A stretch of 6,645 nt of DNA from Deltaproteobacteria bacterium (GTDB lineage Bacteria > Desulfobacterota > Desulfuromonadia > Desulfuromonadales > BM103), in assembly GCA_006226895.1 (NCBI GenBank), contig SBFN01000065.1:1-6645 (forward strand), written 5' to 3'. How positions within the stretch are numbered: the first letter of the stretch is position 1; the number at the start of each line of letters is the position of its first letter. Under the pieces are notes generated by a model. The model saw only the letters and a program-made list of their open reading frames with translations, was not told where the DNA came from and did not search any database. Made by a program: the position numbers and the translations under genes. Below, piece after piece: positions 1 through 5,748 of this stretch.

Positions 1-188
1 AGATCGGTCATCGCCGAGAAATCAGTCACGTTGCGCTGATAGATCCAACGCAAGATCTGCACGGCCCGGAACTTTTCCTTACCCATGCCCGACAAGAACT
101 CGACGAGCGCGTCAGGGCTCAAGTCTTTAAGATCAACGCGTTGATCATTTTCTGGTATTTCATTCAAAGGGTACAACCTGTTCAACAT
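1..188 (-). CDS. rlmN: RlmN, 23S rRNA/tRNA adenine-C2 methyltransferase (N-terminal fragment)
   Basis: Reading leftward from an ATG at 188 gives 62 codons before the window edge; the rest of the gene lies outside. The visible part has an 18-20 residue leader and then LKDLSPDALVEFL, GKEKFRAVQILRWIYQ and DFSAMTDL. This is the pattern of the N-terminal helical domain of RlmN, the radical-SAM enzyme that methylates C2 of A2503 in 23S rRNA and of A37 in some tRNAs. The catalytic CxxxCxxC motif is not in view. No convincing Shine-Dalgarno precedes the ATG. A TTGACC (211-216) and TATAAG (191-196) pair is only 14 bp apart, and the -10 lies 2 bp from the ATG, so either the promoter call or the start is doubtful; a TTG at codon 8 is an alternative start. 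A terminator separates it from ndk, so it is probably transcribed separately. Confidence 0.85.
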   Translation of the reverse strand, partial: MLNRLYPLNEIPENDQRVDLKDLSPDALVEFLSGMGKEKFRAVQILRWIYQRNVTDFSAMTD

Positions 189-249
189 AACTTATAACGA
201 GAAAGACTTCGGTCAAGGTTCTCAAGAGATCCCTCTAATACCTGACTGC

Positions 250-284
250 AAAAAACGAAGCCCCTCGGATTGTACCGAAGGGCT
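250..284 (-). terminator. Rho-independent terminator after ndk
   Basis: On the minus strand a 10-bp stem (AGCCCTTCGG pairing with CCGAGGGGCT, one G-U pair) closes a 6-nt loop. It is followed by CG and six T residues. It begins 34 nt after the ndk stop codon and points the same way, so it should end the ndk transcript before rlmN. Confidence 0.88.
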
Positions 285-318
285 CCAGGTGACTCAAGTC
301 TTTCCTCGTTGGCAGAGC

Positions 319-726
319 TTAAAGAAGCTCCAGGCCCGAGAAGAAGTAAGGGATTTCGAAAGCCGCGGTTTCAGGAGCATCGGAGCCATGAGTTGCATTC
401 TCGCCAATGCTGGTACCGAACTCCTTGCGCATTGTGCCTTCTGCAGCTTCAGCCGGGTTGGTAGCGCCCATCAGGTCACGCCATTTGAGGATCGCGCCTT
501 CAGCTTCAAGAGTCATCACGATACAACTGCTCATAAAGTCGGTCAACTCACCGAAGAAAGGACGTTCCTTGTGAACATAGTAAAAACCTTCAGCCTCAAC
601 CTTACTCATGTAGAGCTTTTTGATGCCAACGACCTTGAAACCTTCTGCATAAATACGGGCGAGAATCTTGCCAGCGTTACCGGCAGCAAATGCGTCAGGC
701 TTGATGATTGCGAATGTGCGTTCCAT
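319..726 (-). CDS. ndk: Nucleoside diphosphate kinase
   Basis: 135 residues. Transfers the gamma phosphate from ATP to other (d)NDPs through a phospho-histidine, keeping cytosolic NTP pools balanced. The family signatures are present: K9 in FAIIKPDA, the HKERPFF stretch (52-58), R83 and T89 in [10 protein letters not shown]100, N110, and catalytic H113 in NATHGSD. The end, [12 protein letters not shown], matches the short bacterial class. The start is well supported: GGAGG lies 5 nt before the ATG and the protein begins at the conserved MERT. One oddity is that the usual S-G-P after the FM residues (about 65-68) reads SSC. The K9-to-H113 distance is 104, against 106 in the E. coli enzyme as I recall it, so two residues (Gly-Pro) appear deleted in frame. 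It is probably still active because all catalytic residues remain. It is a single-gene unit with its own promoter and terminator. Confidence 0.97.
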   Translation of the reverse strand: MERTFAIIKPDAFAAGNAGKILARIYAEGFKVVGIKKLYMSKVEAEGFYYVHKERPFFGELTDFMSSCIVMTLEAEGAILKWRDLMGATNPAEAAEGTMRKEFGTSIGENATHGSDAPETAAFEIPYFFSGLELL

Positions 727-769
727 GATATCCTCCGATAGAGATTAGTGAGTTTAATTAAGCCTCGCG

Positions 770-798
770 CTTTTAACATCGAAGAAAACAAAAGTCAA
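770..798 (-). promoter_or_regulatory. Sigma-70-type promoter of ndk
   Basis: On the minus strand TTGACT (793-798) is followed after 17 bp by TAAAAG (770-775), with TG one base upstream of the -10 (extended -10) and a GCGC discriminator after it. Transcription would start near 763-765, giving a leader of roughly 38 nt that carries GGAGG before ndk. The same arrangement occurs at 2220-2248, which strengthens the call. It lies between the waaC stop (885) and ndk. Confidence 0.6.
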
Positions 799-884
799 GA
801 CTATCAGAATGAAAGGCCAGGTTACAGAAAGCCGGTCAGCTATGATCTCAGAATTCGCAATTCCGGACAAGACACCAACGTTAG

Positions 885-1922
885 TTACGAGAGATGAGCT
901 TTAATCATTGCGAAGACGGTGTCAACCGGGATACTTAAACCACACTCTGTATCAAGCTCGCACGTCTTTCGAAGGCACGCAGAGCAATCCATCGCTGCCG
1001 AAACATGGCTGTGATTGTTGCCTCGCGGTGCATTACGCCTGGGATCAGTCACTCGAAAGATCGATACCGTCGCAGTGCCGACCGCAGCTGCAATATGAAT
1101 CGGCCCGGTATCACTGCCAACGACCAGATCAGCCCTGGCCAATAATGCGGTCAAGTCTTTCAGGCTGCCCCGTGGCCAGACCAGAGCCCTATTGTTGCAA
1201 GCCCGCTGAATGCTCTGCACGGCAGAAAGTTCCTGGTCATTGCCCCAGGTCAGAACAGGCCTGATCCCAAGCTCATCGATCAGCTTGTTGGCCAAAGCTT
1301 GCCATGAGACCAACGGCCAGTGTTTGGTCACCCAGGTAGTACCATAATGCAGAACAACCAAAGGTAAATCGGAAAAGTTTTCCGCACTCAACTTTTGTAC
1401 CACCTGCATGGCAGCAGCATCGCTAACCGGAAGTGGTCCGGCATTTATTATTTCAGTGCCGTCAGGAAAAGCCGTTTTGGCGATTGCAAGTGATCGATCT
1501 GTCACGTGATAGTCATTCGCGCTGAGCGGGACCTTACGGTTGGTCGCCAGCAAGTTCAGTCTTTCCCTGACGCCCCCCCGATCAAAACCAAAGCGCAGCG
1601 GCGCTCCCGAAGAGAGTGTAAACATGGCGCTCTTGGCATTCCCCTGCAGGTCGAGTACGCAATCGTAGCGACTCTTACGAACGTCCCTGATGATCGATAG
1701 CGCGCCATGAAGAGAAGCCTTCACTCCAGACTTGCGCCAGGCCCTGGTGTCGATTCGGTAAAGATTGTCTATCAGTGGATGATCATCAAGAAAGGGAGAG
1801 AAAGATTGTTCAACCAGCCAATCAATCTGCATATCTGGATCTGCACTTTTCAGATAGGCCAGAACAGGCAACGCGTGGACAACATCACCAAGGGCGCTGA
1901 CTTTAACGATCAGGACTTTCAT
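885..1922 (-). CDS. waaC: ADP-heptose:LPS heptosyltransferase I (GT9 family)
   Basis: 345 residues, the usual size. The predicted reaction is transfer of L-glycero-D-manno-heptose from ADP-heptose to Kdo2-lipid A, the first step of the LPS inner core, on the cytoplasmic face of the inner membrane. The N-terminal Rossmann domain begins MKVLIVKVSALGDVVHALP with the catalytic-type D13. DWLVEQSF (34-41) and WRKS (62-65) fit WaaC rather than WaaF. The C-terminal domain has TTWVTKHWP (195-203, K200) and GSDTGPIHIAAA (269-280, D271/H276) for donor binding. It ends with the cysteine cluster C313, C316, C321 and C327 common in GT9 proteins. The usual (F/Y)GPTDP motif reads FRVTDP at 289-294. The start fits the conserved N-terminus, but the Shine-Dalgarno is weak (GGGA about 10 nt upstream). 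A close GT9 paralogue is possible; no other LPS genes are adjacent. Confidence 0.88.
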   Translation of the reverse strand: MKVLIVKVSALGDVVHALPVLAYLKSADPDMQIDWLVEQSFSPFLDDHPLIDNLYRIDTRAWRKSGVKASLHGALSIIRDVRKSRYDCVLDLQGNAKSAMFTLSSGAPLRFGFDRGGVRERLNLLATNRKVPLSANDYHVTDRSLAIAKTAFPDGTEIINAGPLPVSDAAAMQVVQKLSAENFSDLPLVVLHYGTTWVTKHWPLVSWQALANKLIDELGIRPVLTWGNDQELSAVQSIQRACNNRALVWPRGSLKDLTALLARADLVVGSDTGPIHIAAAVGTATVSIFRVTDPRRNAPRGNNHSHVSAAMDCSACLRKTCELDTECGLSIPVDTVFAMIKAHLS

Positions 1923-2038
1923 AAAACAATTCCCGGAGATTGCTTGGTGAAGTCTGGACAGACATTACCTGTAAGCGGCACAACCATTGGCTCGCCTGGC
2001 ATGTTATTCGGCCCAAGAAAATTTGAATAGTTTTGATA

Positions 2039-2044
2039 GTTTGC
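2039..2044. repeat. Left target-site duplication (GTTTGC)
   Basis: The 6-mer GTTTGC abuts the left end of the palindromic element and is repeated exactly at 2213-2218, abutting its right end. A perfect 6-bp direct repeat at both boundaries is the expected footprint of transposition. Confidence 0.7.
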
Positions 2045-2212
2045 CTAGCAGGCTGTCGGACTATCTGGGCTGAAGCGAAAACTTGACTGTTTGAGAACAG
2101 ATTTTGGCTCTTTTGAGAGTAATAGCCGTAGCTATTGGTCGAAAAGGAGCTGAGATATGGACCAAACAGGCAAATTTGCAGCCAGTTCATGGTTAGTCCG
2201 ACAGGTTGCTAG
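2045..2212. mobile_element. MITE-like palindromic element, 168 bp, non-coding
   Basis: The ends are 19-bp inverted repeats: CTAGCAGGCTGTCGGACTA (2045-2063) and the complement of 2194-2212, matching at 17 of 19 positions. The two arms remain partly complementary throughout: CTGTTTG (2087-2093) against CAAACAG (2163-2169), and GCTCTTTT (2107-2114) against AAAAGGAGC (2142-2150, one bulge). They meet in AATAGC-CGTA-GCTATT (2121-2136), whose centre, 2128.5, is the exact centre of the whole element. A single-stranded copy would fold into one long hairpin. No credible coding frame lies inside, so any mobility would need a transposase encoded elsewhere. The parent family is not recognised; an alternative boundary using the CTAG at each end as the duplicated target is possible. 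The rest of the nhaA-waaC gap (1923-2038) shows no further clear signal. Confidence 0.8.
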
Positions 2213-2218
2213 GTTTGC
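2213..2218. repeat. Right target-site duplication (GTTTGC)
   Basis: Exact copy of 2039-2044, directly adjoining the right inverted repeat. Its last two bases are part of the GC-rich stretch after the -10 element of the promoter at 2220-2248. Confidence 0.7.
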
Positions 2219-2219
2219 G

Positions 2220-2248
2220 CTTTTAGCACCGAGCGTTCGAAAAGTCAA
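2220..2248 (-). promoter_or_regulatory. Sigma-70-type promoter, probably for waaC
   Basis: On the minus strand TTGACT (2243-2248), a 17-bp spacer and TAAAAG (2220-2225), with an extended -10 TG and a following GCGC. The 34-nt block 2217-2250 matches the ndk block 767-800 at about 25 positions with identical spacing. It starts 32 bp after the nhaA stop and points at waaC. The predicted start site (about 2213) falls on the edge of the palindromic element, so the leader of waaC would be about 290 nt and include the entire element. Confidence 0.55.
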
Positions 2249-2279
2249 GATGCGCACAAACTACGACGGGGAAGCCGCC

Positions 2280-3515
2280 TTACAACTGAGCTGTCGGAGG
2301 TTCCTTATCAACGAACTTTTCAACCTCTGAGGCCGTCGCTTTTCTTACAGGCATGGAGAGGATAAAGTACCCGGCAAGACCTGCCAGAAGAGAACCGCTG
2401 AGAATACCCAGTCGATGCGTCGACAGATAGGCAACCGCATCTCCTCCGGTATGTTCGAAAGCCAGTCCGCCGACAAAAAGACTCATGGTAAAACCAATTC
2501 CGCAGAGGGCGGCGACCCCGAGGATGTGTTGATTTGCAGCTCCTTCCGGGAGCTTGGCAAAACCCATCTTTATAGCTGCCATTGAGAAACCATAGACACC
2601 GACCAACTTGCCGACAACCAGCCCCAGCATAATGCCTAAGGGAACAGGATGAAACAGATCCGAGATTCCCATGCCGGAAAGAGAGACCCCGGCGTTGGCA
2701 AAAGCGAACACAGGCAGGATCATAAAAATTACCCAGGGTGTCAGAGTGTGTTCAAGGTCTTCAAGGGGAGACTCCTCAGGCTTATCTTTTTTATGCAGAG
2801 GAATGGCAAAAGCCAGTGCGACTCCTGCAAGGGTTGCATGAACGCCTGATTTAAGCACAAAGATCCAGAGAAAAACCCCGACCCAGAGGTAGGGAGCGAG
2901 ACTTTCAACTCGCAGGCGATTTAACACAAAAAGAACAAGCAAACAGAGGTGAGACAGGATGATCATGCTAACGGAAAGATCCCCCGAATAGAACAGGGCG
3001 ATGATGACAATGGCACCCAGGTCATCCATAATCGCCAGAGCGAGCAGGAAGATCTTAAGCGAGGAAGGCACCCGATCTCCGAGCAAAGCCAGGATACCAA
3101 GAGCAAAAGCGATATCAGTAGCGGCCGGAATCGCCCAACCGTTGAGCGCAGTCGAGTCGCCAAGATTGATCAGAACATAAACAAGAGCCGGCACAACCAT
3201 GCCACCAAAAGCGGCGACTCCGGGGAGAATGATCTGAGCGCGATTGGAGAGTTGGCCCACCAGAACTTCACGTTTAACCTCAAGACCAATGAGGAGGAAG
3301 AAAACCGCCATCATGCCATCATTGATCCAGAGTAGAAGGGGTTTGGCGATATGAATCTGGCGTCCAAGGCGAACTTCCAGGGGAGTCTCGAGAAAGAAGT
3401 CGTAGAGTACGTGTAGAGGCGTATTGGCAAAAATCATCGCCAGCAGAGTTGCCCCCATCAGCAGAATACCGACTGACGAGTCTTTCTTCAAAAATGCTTT
3501 TATATTTTCAATCAT
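2280..3515 (-). CDS. nhaA: Na+/H+ antiporter NhaA
   Basis: 411 residues, slightly longer than E. coli NhaA (388). An inner-membrane electrogenic antiporter that exports Na+ (or Li+) in exchange for H+, protecting against sodium and alkaline pH. The transport-site residues are present: D134 in PAATDIAFALG, the adjacent pair D164-D165 in AIMDDLGAI, and K303 in VVGKLVGVYG (counterparts of E. coli D133, D163/D164 and K300). H226 in SGVHATLAG matches the E. coli pH-response His225, and GLEVKRE (77-83) matches the cytoplasmic pH-sensing region. About twelve hydrophobic segments are visible, with a charged cytoplasmic loop (HKKDKPEESPLEDLEH, 241-256) and an extended hydrophilic tail after 390. The start is supported by GGGGGA 6 nt before the ATG. 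It is transcribed from its own promoter behind the leu terminator. No terminator was found after it, so read-through into the waaC region is possible. Confidence 0.97.
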   Translation of the reverse strand: MIENIKAFLKKDSSVGILLMGATLLAMIFANTPLHVLYDFFLETPLEVRLGRQIHIAKPLLLWINDGMMAVFFLLIGLEVKREVLVGQLSNRAQIILPGVAAFGGMVVPALVYVLINLGDSTALNGWAIPAATDIAFALGILALLGDRVPSSLKIFLLALAIMDDLGAIVIIALFYSGDLSVSMIILSHLCLLVLFVLNRLRVESLAPYLWVGVFLWIFVLKSGVHATLAGVALAFAIPLHKKDKPEESPLEDLEHTLTPWVIFMILPVFAFANAGVSLSGMGISDLFHPVPLGIMLGLVVGKLVGVYGFSMAAIKMGFAKLPEGAANQHILGVAALCGIGFTMSLFVGGLAFEHTGGDAVAYLSTHRLGILSGSLLAGLAGYFILSMPVRKATASEVEKFVDKEPPTAQL

Positions 3516-3550
3516 GACACTTCCCCCTTAAAGAAAAACACAATGTTTGA

Positions 3551-3579
3551 ATTATAGATGAAAAACGTCAGATTGCGAG
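3551..3579 (-). promoter_or_regulatory. Promoter of nhaA
   Basis: A perfect TATAAT lies at 3551-3556 on the minus strand. A poor -35 (CTCGCA at 3574-3579, 3 of 6 matches, 17-bp spacing) may mean that an activator helps. Transcription would start near 3544, leaving a leader of about 30 nt, too short for a riboswitch. It sits just downstream of the leuD terminator, so nhaA has independent control. Confidence 0.5.
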
Positions 3580-3597
3580 GTCTGGATATAAGAACAG

Positions 3598-3630
3598 AAA
3601 AGCGGGAACAGAAATAATTCTGTTCCCGCT
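3598..3630 (-). terminator. Rho-independent terminator of the leu operon
   Basis: A perfect 12-bp stem (AGCGGGAACAGA with TCTGTTCCCGCT), extendable to 13 bp with a 4-nt loop. On the minus strand it is followed by a short T run (TTTCTGTTCTT). It lies 60 nt after the leuD stop. There is no T run on the plus-strand side, so it is directional. The very stable stem compensates for the broken T tract. Confidence 0.85.
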
Positions 3631-3690
3631 GGCAAAGTAGAAACAACGACTCCACAGCATAATCCTGCTAACGTGTTTGTCGTCAAGACC

Positions 3691-4224
3691 TCAGTAACGC
3701 GCGTCAGCGTATTCAACCCAGCCACCGGCCTCAACCAGGGCCTTGTCAAAAGGACTGATTTCAAACACAAAGGACATTTCCTGTCCATTGCCTTTGGCAA
3801 CCACCTTCTGCTCCTGCAATTGCACCTGGATATCAATCGCACCGTTTGCATCTTTCTCAAGCATCAGAGCGTCGATGTCTGACTTCGGCAGTTCAATTGC
3901 CAGCATCCCGCAATTGAACATGTTCTGGCGAAAGATCCTCGCGTAACTCTCGGCAATCACCGTGTGGATATCGTTGACCTCAAACACCCAGGGCGCGTGC
4001 TCACGGGATGAGCCACAGCCGAAGTTCTCCCGGGTTACGACCACGCGGGCTTTTTTCAGGACCTCACCATTGGCATCAAACCCCTCAAGTTTAAGGTCCT
4101 CCAGGCAATAAGGCTTAAGAGCCTCCTTGGTCACCTCAGTCAGGTACTTGGCCGGAATAATTTCATCAGTATTAATATCGGAACGGTCGAGGACGATAGC
4201 CGGACCGCCAAATGTTTTCTTCAT
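3691..4224 (-). CDS. leuD: 3-isopropylmalate dehydratase small subunit
   Basis: 177 residues, shorter than E. coli LeuD (about 200) and typical of the compact LeuD/HacB-like class. It forms the swivelling domain that, with LeuC, isomerises 2-isopropylmalate to 3-isopropylmalate by dehydration and rehydration. The signatures are DINTDEIIPAKYL (16-28), FGCGSSREHAPW (68-79, the substrate-binding loop) and ARIFRQNMFNCG (95-106). GGGAG lies 7 nt before the ATG. It is separated from leuC by 106 nt, an unusually wide gap for a co-translated pair. That gap holds only a small CTGTC/GACAG hairpin (4255-4270) and no obvious promoter. In relatives using the citramalate route to isoleucine, the same LeuCD pair also acts on citramalate; this is possible here but not shown by the sequence. 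Confidence 0.96.
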   Translation of the reverse strand: MKKTFGGPAIVLDRSDINTDEIIPAKYLTEVTKEALKPYCLEDLKLEGFDANGEVLKKARVVVTRENFGCGSSREHAPWVFEVNDIHTVIAESYARIFRQNMFNCGMLAIELPKSDIDALMLEKDANGAIDIQVQLQEQKVVAKGNGQEMSFVFEISPFDKALVEAGGWVEYADARY

Positions 4225-4330
4225 CTTAAGACTCCCTTATCGAGAATAATCTCCCTGTCACTTGCGACAGACTTAATCACGATGCAGCAGAAGATTACTT
4301 CAACTTCGTGCTCTTCGTGGTAAATAACGC

Positions 4331-5611
4331 TTAAAGCGAACGTGCATCCGTGATCACGCCGGTGATTGCTGTCGCTGCGGCCGTTGCCGGGCTCATGAGG
4401 TGAACTGTTCCGCCCTTGCCCATGCGACCATTGAAGTTGCGGTTGCTGGTCGAAGCGCAGGCTTCGCCTTCAGCCAGAACACCATTACTCATACCGAGGC
4501 AGGCACCACAAGTCGGGTTGGTCACACAGAAACCGGCATCCATAAAGATCTGGATCAGCCCTTCAGACAAGGCTTCCTGAAAGATTTTCGGTGTCGCTGG
4601 AGAAACGATGCCGCGTAGAGAATCGGCGATTTTACGTCCTTGCAAAACCTCGGCTGCCTGGCGCAAATCTTCGATACGACCATTGGTGCAGGTGCCGATA
4701 TAAACCTGGTCAATTTTAGTCTCAGACATTTCACTGGCCGGCTTAACGCAATCGGGCTTGTAACCGAAGGTTACGTGAGGAACCAGGCTGGTCACATCGT
4801 ATTCTAGGATCTTGTCATAATCTGCGTCAGCGTCGGCGCACCACTGGCTGTACTCTTCAAGGGCAGCCTCCTTGTTAGCGAATTCATCTTCGATAAAAGG
4901 CCACAGGTAATCAACCGTAACCATATCTGGCTGACAGATCCCACAGGTTCCGCCGGCTTCAATAGCCATATTGCAAAGCGTCATGCGGGCATCCATGCTC
5001 ATAGCTTCAACAACCGGTCCATGGAACTCGAGGACCCGGTCAGTCGCACCATTCACGCCCAGTTCACCGATGACAAAGAGGATCACATCCTTGGCATAAA
5101 CCCCCGGCTGAAGGTTGCCAGTCAGATTAATGCGGATAGTCTTCGGCTCACGGAAAGCACAAACACCCTTGAGGATGCCGACTTCAAGGTCAGTCGTACC
5201 GACACCTGCGGCAAAAGCGCCAAAAGCACCGTGAGTGCAGGTGTGAGAATCACCCATAATGGCAGTGAAGCCAGGGCGGATATAACCTTTTTCAGGAAAG
5301 AGCGCGTGACATACGCCATTGCGTCCGACGTCAAAGAAATCCTTGATGTCATGACGACGGGACCAATCGCGCAGGATCTTGGCCTGCAGAGCCGTCTTGC
5401 TGTCCTTGGCAGGTGTCACGTGATCAATAACGGCCTTGATCTTGGTGTTGTCGTAAACGCGGTCCTTGCCCCGCCATTCCAGATCAGCGATGGCAACGGG
5501 GGTTGTGATCTCGTGGCAAAGCACACGATCCAAGTCAAGTACCTTGGTTCCGGGAAAAGGCTCATCACGAAGATGTGCAGCAAAAATCTTTTCAGCTGTA
5601 GTCCGACCCAT
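4331..5611 (-). CDS. leuC: 3-isopropylmalate dehydratase large subunit
   Basis: 426 residues, the short form (about 420) rather than the about 466-residue E. coli type. An aconitase-family protein that holds the [4Fe-4S] cluster. Likely cluster ligands are C308 (IGTCTNGR) with C368 and C371 (NPTCGACLGMSNG). Other signatures are IDHVTP (62-67), MGDSHTCTHGAFGAFAAGVGTTD (119-141) and STSNRNFNGRMG (387-398). Cytoplasmic, working as a heterodimer with LeuD. GAGGAG lies 5 nt before the ATG at 5611. Sequence alone does not fully separate this class from homoaconitase or methylmalate-type dehydratases; the adjacent leuA and leuD decide for isopropylmalate. The cluster makes the enzyme oxygen-sensitive. 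Confidence 0.95.
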   Translation of the reverse strand: MGRTTAEKIFAAHLRDEPFPGTKVLDLDRVLCHEITTPVAIADLEWRGKDRVYDNTKIKAVIDHVTPAKDSKTALQAKILRDWSRRHDIKDFFDVGRNGVCHALFPEKGYIRPGFTAIMGDSHTCTHGAFGAFAAGVGTTDLEVGILKGVCAFREPKTIRINLTGNLQPGVYAKDVILFVIGELGVNGATDRVLEFHGPVVEAMSMDARMTLCNMAIEAGGTCGICQPDMVTVDYLWPFIEDEFANKEAALEEYSQWCADADADYDKILEYDVTSLVPHVTFGYKPDCVKPASEMSETKIDQVYIGTCTNGRIEDLRQAAEVLQGRKIADSLRGIVSPATPKIFQEALSEGLIQIFMDAGFCVTNPTCGACLGMSNGVLAEGEACASTSNRNFNGRMGKGGTVHLMSPATAAATAITGVITDARSL

Positions 5612-5620
5612 AATAACTCC

Positions 5621-5683
5621 TCAAAAAAAAGCATTAACCGGGGAGTGAAACAAGCCAATAAGCCCTCTGTTCGAAAGGCTCAC
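5621..5683 (-). CDS. Possible 20-residue micro-ORF ahead of leuC
   Basis: A GTG at 5683 is preceded by AAGGAG (5690-5695) with 6-nt spacing. The frame reads 20 codons (MSLSNRGLIGLF then HSPVNAFF) and stops at a TGA (5621-5623) whose last bases begin the GAGGAG ribosome-binding site of leuC. The frame ends by reading an 8-T run. It has three Leu codons but no Leu cluster, so it is not a classical leucine attenuator peptide. It could couple translation to leuC, or be chance. Nothing in the protein sequence is recognised. Confidence 0.2.
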   Translation of the reverse strand: MSLSNRGLIGLFHSPVNAFF

Positions 5684-5711
5684 GACACACTCCTTACGTA
5701 ATTAAGAACAT

Positions 5712-5736
5712 TCGCCGCAGAAAAAACTGCCGGCGA
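5712..5736 (-). other. Hairpin between leuA and leuC
   Basis: On the minus strand TCGCCGGCAG and CTGCGGCGA pair with one bulged G around a T6 loop, starting 12 nt after the leuA stop codon. No T run follows, so it is not a standard terminator. It could stabilise or process the message between leuA and leuC. The role is inferred only from position. Confidence 0.4.
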
Positions 5737-5748
5737 CTGTGAAACAAC

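Noticed and set aside
191..216. TTGACC and TATAAG as an rlmN promoter
   Set aside because: The spacing is only 14 bp and the -10 lies 2 bp before the assumed start codon. Kept only as a remark under rlmN.
289..741. 150-codon plus-strand open frame antisense to ndk
   Set aside because: Mirror of the ndk coding sequence; the translation has no recognisable motif, while the minus strand encodes all Ndk signatures.
851..863. GAATT-CGC-AATTC inverted repeat after waaC, considered as a terminator
   Set aside because: Only 5 AT-rich base pairs and no T run on either strand, so it cannot be supported as an intrinsic terminator.
1903..2190. 95-codon minus-strand open frame covering the palindromic element and the start of waaC
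   Set aside because: It overlaps the well-supported waaC start in another frame, has low-complexity composition, and is explained by the inverted repeat. No recognisable domain.
2213..2279. Terminator after nhaA
   Set aside because: No stem followed by a T run is visible in the 67 bp after the stop codon; only weak G/C pairings.
3516..3550. Na+-sensing riboswitch ahead of nhaA
   Set aside because: The predicted leader is only about 30 nt and shows no stable structure.
5021..5701. 226-codon plus-strand open frame antisense to leuC
   Set aside because: It lies opposite a clearly conserved iron-sulfur protein and shows no family motif. Long antisense frames arise readily from codon bias.
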